Source: an uncultured Eubacterium sp.
GTDB taxonomy: Bacteria; Bacillota_A; Clostridia; Lachnospirales; Lachnospiraceae
Assembly (NCBI GenBank): GCA_947653505.1
Contig: CANTHI010000050.1
Location: 1-11,924, forward strand
Direction: 5' to 3'
Length of the DNA: 11,924 bases
Under the pieces are notes generated by a model. It had not been told where the DNA came from. It ran no database searches and saw only the letters and a program-made list of their open reading frames with translations. A program made the translations under genes and the position numbers. Numbering within the stretch: the first letter of the stretch is position 1; each line of letters opens with the position of its first letter. Positions 1 to 5,430 of the stretch are shown piece after piece.

Positions 1-285
1 GATGAAGCTGGACAAGCTCGGAGAGCTGATAAAAAAATTTGTTGTGTGGGGATTTTATATATTCTGTCCTGAAAATATAAGCTGGCTTTGAATATTGGAT
101 TATGTCAAAAAGTACACAATATGATAGTTCTGCTGATACAGGTGTCAATAAAATGTGTAGGATGGTAATCATTCGTACACCAGTGGCAGCATTGTCTGAA
201 AGTTTTTGGAACAGTATTACAGGGGCCTGAAGAATGCCTGTTGCCAGAAGCTCTTCAAATTTTACGCAGAAGGAGGATTGCGGAA
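1..285. other. Non-coding or remnant region upstream of the repeat protein
   Basis: No convincing gene is visible here. The left edge is open in two frames. One, from position 2, ends in TGA at 89-91 with the tail GELIKKFVVWGFYIF; it could be the last codons of a gene left of the window, but no family is recognisable. A 42-codon ORF at 102-230 lacks a good ribosome binding site. A third frame is open from 169 to 381 (about 70 codons, including PEALQILRRRRIAEM) and could be the remnant of a decayed gene. No strong sigma-A promoter stands out; TATGAT at 120-125 has only a poor -35 partner. Nothing here supports a named function. Confidence 0.4.
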
Positions 286-381
286 ATGATTTTCAGATAT
301 GATCCGGGAAAGGGGATGACGGATTCAGAAGCTAAAGTGACAGAGATTTGGAATATTCAGAAAGGGGATCAGAGATTATGA
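286..381 (+). CDS. 31-aa short ORF, possible translationally coupled leader
   Basis: This short ORF begins MIFRYDPGKG and ends QKGDQRL. Its start is supported by a strong AAGGAGG at 270-276, nine bases before the ATG. Its stop codon TGA (379-381) overlaps the ATG (378-380) of the following repeat protein in an ATGA arrangement typical of translational coupling. No known family is recognisable. The frame stays open upstream to 169, so the ORF may instead be the 3' end of a decayed gene whose internal ATG happens to follow an A/G-rich stretch. The strong ribosome binding site and the ATGA overlap are what is seen; the leader role is inferred. Confidence 0.3.
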   Translation: MIFRYDPGKGMTDSEAKVTEIWNIQKGDQRL

Positions 382-3110
382 AATATTCAGGTAAGCGTAT
401 CATCTGCCTGTTGATAACAGCTTTGCTGTTTTTAACGTCAATGATCGAATCACGTACGATGATAAGCGCTGCACCGGCGGGTTTCCGGCTCAATGCAGGA
501 AGGATAAAAGTTACGGTCGCATATAACGCAAATGGGGGAACCGGGGCGCCGGCCAGCCATGCTGCCGCGGTTGATGGCGACACAGCAACCTATAGACTGT
601 CGGCTGTAGTTCCGAAACGTGCCGGTTATAAATTTACGGGATGGCGTCTGGATAATGACCGTGCGTATGATCTGGACAGACCGGGGCAGTCGATAGCGAT
701 ACAGGTATCCGGAAGCGAAACGCTGACTTATTATGCGCAATGGGAAAAGGCGGCAGAGAGTATACGTGTGGTGATTGCGTATCACGCAAACGGAGGAACG
801 GGAGCGCCGGCCAGTCATGCTGCTGCCGTGAATGGCGATACGGCAGTTTACAGACTGTCAGCGACAGTTCCGGTACGCAGCGGATATGAATTTACAGGAT
901 GGCGTCTGGATAATGATGAAGCATATGATCTGGACAGACCGGGGCAGTCGGTAGCGATACAGGTATCCGGAAGTGAGATACTGACTTATTATGCGCAATG
1001 GAAAAAGACAGCGGAAAGCATACGGGTGACGATCGCGTATCACGCAAACGGAGGAACGGGAGCGCCGGCCAGTCATACGGCTGCCATGAATGGCGATACG
1101 GCAGTTTACAGGCTGTCAGCGACAGTTCCGGTACGCAGCGGATACAAATTTACAGGATGGCGTCTGGACAATGACAATGGGTATGATCTGGACAGACCGG
1201 GGCAGTCAATAGCAATTCAGGTATCTGAAAGTGGGACGCTGACCTATTATGCACAGTGGGAGAAAATAGCGGAAGCGGAAAACGTGCGGGTAGTGATTGG
1301 CTATAACGCGAATGGAGGAACGGGAGCGCCGGCCAGTCACGAGGCGGCGGTCAGCGATGGGATCGCGCAGTTTTGGCTTTCGTCAGAAGAACCGGAACGG
1401 GAAGGCTATACATTTAAAGGGTGGCTGTATGAGAATAAAAGCGGCGGCCAGCTGCTTAACCCGGGACAGACGGTACAGATGGATGTAACCGGAAGTAAAA
1501 CAGCGACTTTTTATGCGCAATGGGAAAAGGCAGCAGAAGCAGAGAGCATGCGTGTGGTGGTCGCCTATAACGCGAATGGAGGAACAGGAGCGCCAGACAG
1601 CCACGAGGCGGTGATTCGTGATGGCATAGCGGAATTTAGATTATCGTTTGAAAAACCGGAACGGGAAGGCTATACATTTAAAGGATGGCTGTATGAGAAT
1701 AAAAGCGATACTTATCTGCTCAATCCGGGACAGCCGATAAAGATGGAGGCAACTGTAAGTAAAACAGCGACTTTTTACGCACAGTGGGAAAAAGCAGCAG
1801 AAGCAGAGAGCATACGTGTGGTGATCGCCTATCATGCAAACGGAGGAACGGGAGCGCCAGACAGTCACGAGATGGTGACTGGTGACGGCACGGCGCAATT
1901 CAGACTATCGTTCGAAGAACCGGAACGGAAAGGCTACACATTTAAAGGGTGGCTGTATGAGAATGAAAGCGGTGGGCAGCTGTTCAGTCCGGGACAGCTG
2001 GTACAGATGGAAGTAACCAGAAATGAGACAGCGACTTTTTATGCACAGTGGGAACCTGATGCGTCTTATAGGATCACATATGTATTAAACGGGGGAACGA
2101 ATGATCGTAATAATCCATCTTCCTATACACGGAATCAGAGCGTAACACTGAATCATCCAGCCAGAACGGGCTACACCTTTGGAGGCTGGTATACAGACAA
2201 CAGTTTCCGGACAAGAGTTACCCGGATCGAAAAAGGAAGCACGGGAAATAAAACATTTTATGCGAAATGGACAGCGGTGTCTTATAAAATCACTTATTAT
2301 CTGAACGGCGGCAAAAATGCCTCAGGCAATCCATCTGCTTATTCTGTAACTACTGACAGAATCATATTGAAAGATCCTGTAAAGAGCGGATACACATTCA
2401 AAGGCTGGTATCTGGAAAGTAGTTTTAGGACAAAAGTTACCAATATTGCAAAAGGCAGTACAGGAAATAAGAGCTTTTACGCCAGATGGGAAAAAAATCC
2501 TGTTTCAGTGAATACTGCAGCAACAAAAGATAAAAACACCAGTCTTGCAAAGAATGCGGATGCATGGAAGAAATGGGATCAGAATAAGGCGGGCACAGCG
2601 CTTATGCGAAAGTCGGGCTGCAGAGTTACCTCATTTGCGATGATGGTTGCAGAAGCCGGATACGCAAGTGATTTTAACAATCCTACGGAATTTTACAATA
2701 TCCTGAAAAAATTAAAAGCGTTTACGTCAGACGGGATAACTGAAGCGCCTTCCTATGGTGGTATGGTTAGTCTGTATGCAGAGGCTCATGGCGGAAGCGC
2801 GACGAGAAAGTTAATAATCGAAAATTTGAAACTGAATGAAGATCTTACTGATTCGGAAAGAAAAATAATGAATGAATTGAAGAAAGGAAAGTATGCGGTT
2901 CTGAATCTGAATAAGACAGTTGGTGAAAAGCTAAAAATGCATACGGTATATGTAATGCGGGAAAAATCCCTGTCGGAAGGCGTAGTATGGATAGCGGATC
3001 CGGGCGGCGGTGCAAATTATAAATATAAGGAATTGAAAACAAAAACAAAATATAAGGGAAGAACACTAAAATGCCGGACTGTTACTCTGCGCAACTTAAA
3101 GAAAAGATAG
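378..3110 (+). CDS. Secreted InlB B-repeat protein with C-terminal C39-like cysteine peptidase domain
   Basis: The product has 910 aa. The ATG at 378 is preferred over an in-frame TTG at 348 because AAAGGGG (361-367) lies ten bases before it and it opens a signal peptide: MKYSGKR, a hydrophobic stretch at about 8-22, then a likely cleavage near ISA-AP (30-33). Residues 43-558 hold six long InlB-like repeats (about 80 aa each, with ANGGTGAP, GY-FTGW or GYTFKGW, and YAQW). Residues 564-704 hold two standard Flg_new/Listeria-Bacteroides repeats (TYVLNGG, GYTFGGWY, FYAKW). After a short linker, residues 728-900 resemble a C39-like peptidase: Gln735, Cys748 in SGCRVTSFAMM, His855 in HTVYV and Asp874 in IADPGG fit the Gln/Cys/His/Asp layout. 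There is no LPXTG anchor or terminal membrane helix, so it should be secreted or held by the repeats. It is followed by its own terminator and is probably separate from the polysaccharide operon. Peptidase activity is inferred; the domain could be a non-catalytic papain-like fold. Confidence 0.85.
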   Translation: MKYSGKRIICLLITALLFLTSMIESRTMISAAPAGFRLNAGRIKVTVAYNANGGTGAPASHAAAVDGDTATYRLSAVVPKRAGYKFTGWRLDNDRAYDLDRPGQSIAIQVSGSETLTYYAQWEKAAESIRVVIAYHANGGTGAPASHAAAVNGDTAVYRLSATVPVRSGYEFTGWRLDNDEAYDLDRPGQSVAIQVSGSEILTYYAQWKKTAESIRVTIAYHANGGTGAPASHTAAMNGDTAVYRLSATVPVRSGYKFTGWRLDNDNGYDLDRPGQSIAIQVSESGTLTYYAQWEKIAEAENVRVVIGYNANGGTGAPASHEAAVSDGIAQFWLSSEEPEREGYTFKGWLYENKSGGQLLNPGQTVQMDVTGSKTATFYAQWEKAAEAESMRVVVAYNANGGTGAPDSHEAVIRDGIAEFRLSFEKPEREGYTFKGWLYENKSDTYLLNPGQPIKMEATVSKTATFYAQWEKAAEAESIRVVIAYHANGGTGAPDSHEMVTGDGTAQFRLSFEEPERKGYTFKGWLYENESGGQLFSPGQLVQMEVTRNETATFYAQWEPDASYRITYVLNGGTNDRNNPSSYTRNQSVTLNHPARTGYTFGGWYTDNSFRTRVTRIEKGSTGNKTFYAKWTAVSYKITYYLNGGKNASGNPSAYSVTTDRIILKDPVKSGYTFKGWYLESSFRTKVTNIAKGSTGNKSFYARWEKNPVSVNTAATKDKNTSLAKNADAWKKWDQNKAGTALMRKSGCRVTSFAMMVAEAGYASDFNNPTEFYNILKKLKAFTSDGITEAPSYGGMVSLYAEAHGGSATRKLIIENLKLNEDLTDSERKIMNELKKGKYAVLNLNKTVGEKLKMHTVYVMREKSLSEGVVWIADPGGGANYKYKELKTKTKYKGRTLKCRTVTLRNLKKR
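504..2051 (+). repeat. Six tandem long InlB-type coding repeats (258/264-bp period)
   Basis: Tandem repeat units start at about 504, 762, 1020, 1284, 1548 and 1812, giving periods of 258, 258, 264, 264 and 264 bp. They fall into two sub-types. Units 1-3 carry the FTGWRLDND and YDLDRPGQS signatures; units 4-6 carry YTFKGWLYEN and end in TATFYAQW. All share ANGGTGAP near the start and YAQW at the end. Nucleotide identity inside a sub-type is high over long runs, which points to recent duplication or gene conversion. Confidence 0.9.
2067..2489 (+). repeat. Two standard Flg_new/InlB B-repeats
   Basis: Two shorter units of about 70 codons (2067-2270 and 2283-2489) encode the canonical pattern: TY-LNGG, then GYTF-GWY, an SSF/NSF-RT-VT stretch, KGSTGNK and FYA-W. 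They are clearly diverged from the six longer units upstream. They sit between that array and the peptidase-like domain, so they may be the older core of the protein. Confidence 0.85.
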
Positions 3111-3137
3111 AAGCAGTCCCAAAAACAATATCCATAA

Positions 3138-3165
3138 TTGACAAAAAGGCTGGAAGCCATATAAA
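3138..3165 (+). promoter_or_regulatory. Near-consensus sigma-A promoter overlapping the terminator
   Basis: A perfect -35 TTGACA (3138-3143) is followed after 16 bp by TATAAA (3160-3165), five of six matches to the -10 consensus. Transcription would start near 3172. The -10 sits in the loop of the terminator hairpin, so a transcript from here would lack the 5' arm and could not be stopped by it. It would run rightward into the leader region of the polysaccharide operon. The sequence match is clear; activity is inferred. Confidence 0.55.
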
Positions 3166-3189
3166 TCAAGGGCTTCCGGCCTTTTTTTG
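3143..3189 (+). terminator. Intrinsic terminator after the repeat protein, U-tracted on both strands
   Basis: The stem AAGGCTGGAAGCC (3146-3158) pairs with GGCTTCCGGCCTT (3171-3183) over 13 bp with one G-T wobble, around a 12-base loop, followed by a run of seven T. On the other strand the hairpin is followed by five T, so it can also stop leftward transcription. It lies about 30 bases after the stop codon at 3110. Confidence 0.9.
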
Positions 3190-3219
3190 TTTAGAAAAAT
3201 AGAATTTTACAAATTCTAT

Positions 3220-3247
3220 AACATAACATTTTATAGTAAATTGTTAT
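3220..3247 (+). repeat. Left inverted repeat (28 bp) of a putative invertible segment
   Basis: This 28-bp element matches the reverse complement of 3500-3527 at 27 of 28 positions; the single difference is at 3241 (T here, A in the partner). It also has internal dyad symmetry: CATAACATTTTA, a 3-base centre TAG, then TAAATTGTTAT. Flanking bases do not match, so the identity is confined to the element. It may be a site-specific recombination site or a regulator operator. Confidence 0.75.
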
Positions 3248-3255
3248 CTATGAGC

Positions 3256-3284
3256 ATTCTATACCAGTTTTCTTATTTTTGCAA
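3256..3284 (-). promoter_or_regulatory. Leftward promoter-like sequence just inside the left inverted repeat
   Basis: On the minus strand, TTGCAA (3284-3279) and TAGAAT (3261-3256) are separated by 17 bp. The matches are four of six for the -35 and five of six for the -10. The predicted start is near 3249, beside the left repeat, pointing away from the polysaccharide operon. If 3248-3499 were inverted, the start would move to about 3498 and read into the operon, giving a leader of about 90 bases before the ATG at 3590. Confidence 0.4.
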
Positions 3285-3383
3285 GACTAATCATAAAATT
3301 GGACAATATTGCCAGTAAAAATGACATATTTTCCGACATGATCTGGCAGAATTTCACAAAAAACAGAAGCATTCTTTCCGGAC

Positions 3384-3420
3384 AGCAGAGTATGCCCCAT
3401 GCATACCCTGCTATTTTTTT
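3384..3420 (+). terminator. Rightward intrinsic terminator in the operon leader
   Basis: AGCAGAGTATGC (3384-3395) pairs with GCATACCCTGCT (3401-3412): 11 of 12 pairs with one A-C mismatch around a 5-base loop, followed by one A and seven T (3414-3420). No T run follows on the opposite strand, so it acts rightward only. It lies about 170 bases upstream of the XRE start and would stop transcripts coming from the promoter at 3138-3165 unless bypassed or turned around. Confidence 0.75.
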
Positions 3421-3499
3421 CCTGTACCGGATTCCGTGTCTGCTTTGGTTTTTTCCTTATTTTATGCGGATCTGGCGCATCTGACTTCAAATATAAAGC

Positions 3500-3527
3500 A
3501 TAACATTTTACTATAAAATGTTATGTT
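3500..3527 (-). repeat. Right inverted repeat (28 bp) of a putative invertible segment
   Basis: This is the partner of the element at 3220-3247, in opposite orientation, with 27 of 28 positions identical. It contains a perfect 12-bp palindrome, CATAACATTTTA (3499-3510) and TAAAATGTTATG (3514-3525), around the centre CTA; the left copy has TAG, so the asymmetric centre also shows opposite orientation. Five T follow at 3526-3530, so as RNA it could form an AT-rich hairpin with weak terminator potential. It lies 62 bp before the XRE start. Confidence 0.75.
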
Positions 3528-3589
3528 TTTCAGCCGCCTGTCTTCTGTCTGTGTCAGATGTCCGGAGCAGGCGCGGGACGGAGGTTTGT

Positions 3590-3952
3590 ATGGGAAAACT
3601 GGACTATAAAAAAATAGGCATGCGGATCCGGCAGGTCAGAAAAGCGAAAGAATGGTCGCAGGACGAGCTGGCAAAAAAGAGCGGCATCAGCATGTCATTT
3701 CTGGGACATATAGAACGCGGCACCAGAATTATGAGCCTGGAGACGTTTACCGCGGTCTGTGACGCGCTGGAAACGGGGGCGGATGAGCTGCTGTGGGGTA
3801 CGGTGCATCCAAACAGCATGCTGGACGTCTTTGAACCTTCAGGAGAAGAGAGGAAGCAGCCGGACAGTTATTCGATGTATGTCCGCATTATGAAGTCTGT
3901 GGCTGAGATTATGAATGAGACACAGCAGGCAGATGAAGTCCGGGGAAAATGA
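3590..3952 (+). CDS. XRE-family helix-turn-helix regulator
   Basis: The 120-aa protein starts MGKLDYKKIG. The ATG at 3590 is preferred over upstream in-frame starts because GGAGG (3580-3584) is five bases before it and because the usual XRE beginning (KKIGMRIRQVRKAK) follows at once. The DNA-binding domain spans about residues 9-68: WSQDELAKKSGIS holds helix 2, SMSFLGHIERGTR the recognition helix and following turn, and MSLETFTAVCDAL the later helices. The C-terminal 50 residues are polar and not recognisable. It is the first gene of the polysaccharide operon, 40 bases before the Wzz-like gene, and is the obvious candidate to bind the palindromes just upstream, perhaps to autoregulate. Family assignment is firm; target and direction of control are inferred. 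Confidence 0.92.
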   Translation: MGKLDYKKIGMRIRQVRKAKEWSQDELAKKSGISMSFLGHIERGTRIMSLETFTAVCDALETGADELLWGTVHPNSMLDVFEPSGEERKQPDSYSMYVRIMKSVAEIMNETQQADEVRGK

Positions 3953-3992
3953 GATTTTGGAAAAAGTGTGGGGTTACAAAGGAGGCAGATCA

Positions 3993-5429
3993 ATGAACGA
4001 AAAACGTTCATGGAAAAAGACAGAGGAAGCAGAGATCGATCTGACTGATTTGCTGCAAAAATTAGGGAAGCGGTGGAAGCAGATTGTAGTCTGTGCGCTT
4101 GTGTTTACCGTACTGGCTGGTGCGGCCGGAGTTGTCAGAACACGGAATACACAGACCGGGGAAGCGGATCCGGCGGTAAAGGAAGAAACGGAGCTGACGG
4201 AGGAAGAGCAGCAGGCGGTGACAGAGGCGCTGCGGCTTGCGAAAGAAACGAAGGGACTGGAAACCTATATGGAGCGTTCCGTGCTGATGCAGGCGGATCC
4301 GTTTGAAAAAAGCAGGGTAGTTTCCCTGTACAGTGTGGAACATGCGTCCGGCCGGGACATGATAAAGATTACCGAATGCTATCTGAATTATCTGAATAAC
4401 GGCGGCGCGGCACAGGCGCTGCAAAAGACAGGCGGCAAAAACGCGGGCCTGTCCGGACGGTATCTGTCAGAAGTCATTACGGCATGGCAGAAAACAGACA
4501 ATACATACAAAATGATGACAGATGCCAAAAGCGGTAACGGACCGGAAACAGCCGTGTTTTATGTGGAGACGGTCGGAAAAGATAAAACGATGGCGCAGCA
4601 GATGGCGGAAGGGATCCGGGAGGCGTTAAAGGACTATCAGACAGATGCTGTCCGGACATGTGGAAAGCATACGCTGACGCGCCTTAGCTGTATTACAGGG
4701 ACTGTCACGGACAACGGTCTTTTTACACAGCAGCATGAACGGATGGAGCTGTTAAAGACATACCGCGCCAGCCTGAAAGCCGCGGAAGACGCGCTGAATA
4801 CGGACCAGAAAGAGGTTTATCTGAAAACAGCCGGCAGACAGAAGGATCCGGAAGAAAACGGACAGCCGCAAATGACCGGCGGGGGATTTTCTGTCAGATA
4901 TCTGATATTTGGGTGTATCGCGGGCATTTTTATTTACTGCGCGGTATTTGTGATCCGGTATCTGCTGCTGGATACGATCAAAAGCGAGGCAGAATTTTGC
5001 GCCTGCTACCGGATGCCGTGTTACGGCATGATGGCAGGACCTGCCGGACCATCCGCGCCGTCTGCGCGGGCGCGCAGGGAAAATGAGGATGCGCGGGAAC
5101 AGGAACGGATTGTGAACCGGATCCGGCTTGCCTGTCAAAAACGCGGGATTCAAAAGATCTGTCTGGCTGCTGATTTTGTACCTGCGCAGCAGGAACGGCT
5201 TTGTCTGGAGCACCTGGCGCAACGGCTGCAGGAATGGGAGATTGCGGCCCTGCCGTTAGACGATGCCGGCAGGAACGCGGCTGTATGGGATACGGCGGCT
5301 GAGACCGGAACGGTGCTGCTTGTCTGCAAGACAGGCTGCTCCACGCACCGGATGGTGGAGCGCGAGATGGAGTTTTATCTGGAAAACGGCATCACGGTGC
5401 TTGGCGCGGCCCTGCTGGAGGGCAACTGA
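3993..5429 (+). CDS. Wzz/CapA-like chain-length protein with degenerate tyrosine-kinase-like domain
   Basis: The product has 478 aa. The ATG at 3993 follows a perfect AAAGGAGG (3978-3985) by seven bases. Layout is that of a polysaccharide co-polymerase: a short cytoplasmic N-terminus with IDLTDLLQKLGKRWK, membrane segment 1 at about 31-48, an extracytoplasmic helical region at about 50-298, and membrane segment 2 at about 301-325. A cytoplasmic tail of about 150 aa follows. The tail (about 370-478) has the spacing of a BY-kinase/CpsD P-loop fold, with VNRIRLACQKRGIQKICLAA, then VLLVCKTGCSTHRMV and ITVLGAALLEG. The Walker A glycine-rich GKT/S loop is absent and no tyrosine-rich tail exists, so it is probably an inactive kinase-like domain. 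The role would be to regulate polymer length together with Wzy. The family is fairly clear from topology and context; the pseudokinase reading is inference. Confidence 0.8.
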   Translation: MNEKRSWKKTEEAEIDLTDLLQKLGKRWKQIVVCALVFTVLAGAAGVVRTRNTQTGEADPAVKEETELTEEEQQAVTEALRLAKETKGLETYMERSVLMQADPFEKSRVVSLYSVEHASGRDMIKITECYLNYLNNGGAAQALQKTGGKNAGLSGRYLSEVITAWQKTDNTYKMMTDAKSGNGPETAVFYVETVGKDKTMAQQMAEGIREALKDYQTDAVRTCGKHTLTRLSCITGTVTDNGLFTQQHERMELLKTYRASLKAAEDALNTDQKEVYLKTAGRQKDPEENGQPQMTGGGFSVRYLIFGCIAGIFIYCAVFVIRYLLLDTIKSEAEFCACYRMPCYGMMAGPAGPSAPSARARRENEDAREQERIVNRIRLACQKRGIQKICLAADFVPAQQERLCLEHLAQRLQEWEIAALPLDDAGRNAAVWDTAAETGTVLLVCKTGCSTHRMVEREMEFYLENGITVLGAALLEGN

Positions 5430-5430
5430 A

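Larger units (their letters stand above)
3248..3499. other. Non-coding 252-bp segment bracketed by inverted repeats
   Basis: No gene is supported here. Short open frames exist on both strands, but each begins with TTG and lacks a ribosome binding site. The segment holds a leftward promoter-like sequence at its left end and a rightward intrinsic terminator in the middle. It also has weak dyads: TGCCAG at 3310-3315 against CTGGCA at 3343-3348, and ATGCG at 3464-3468 against CGCAT at 3476-3480. Size, content and position directly upstream of a polysaccharide operon fit an invertible promoter segment. Fit to a long regulated mRNA leader is also good. Confidence 0.5.

Noticed and set aside
450..1898. 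Several minus-strand ORFs (450-818, 858-1076, 1383-1604, 1641-1898) with similar protein sequences
   Set aside because: They are antisense shadows of the tandem coding repeats, which explains their resemblance to one another. None has a ribosome binding site, and the + strand reading has a signal peptide and known repeat motifs.
504..2051. Regularly spaced repeats that might suggest a CRISPR array
   Set aside because: The period is about 260 bp, the repeats are coding and in frame, and there are no short unique spacers.
3287..3490. Overlapping short ORFs on both strands (3299-3484 + and 3287-3490 -) inside the bracketed segment
   Set aside because: Both start with TTG, have no ribosome binding site, and resemble no known protein. 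They overlap the terminator hairpin.
3518..3589. N-terminal extension of the XRE regulator from an upstream in-frame start
   Set aside because: It would begin inside the right palindrome with no ribosome binding site, whereas GGAGG precedes the ATG at 3590 and the family start matches there.
5263..5430. N-terminal extension of the dehydratase overlapping the Wzz-like gene
   Set aside because: The extra 56 residues are the out-of-frame reading of the Wzz C-terminus. ATG 5431 has a good ribosome binding site and begins the first membrane helix.
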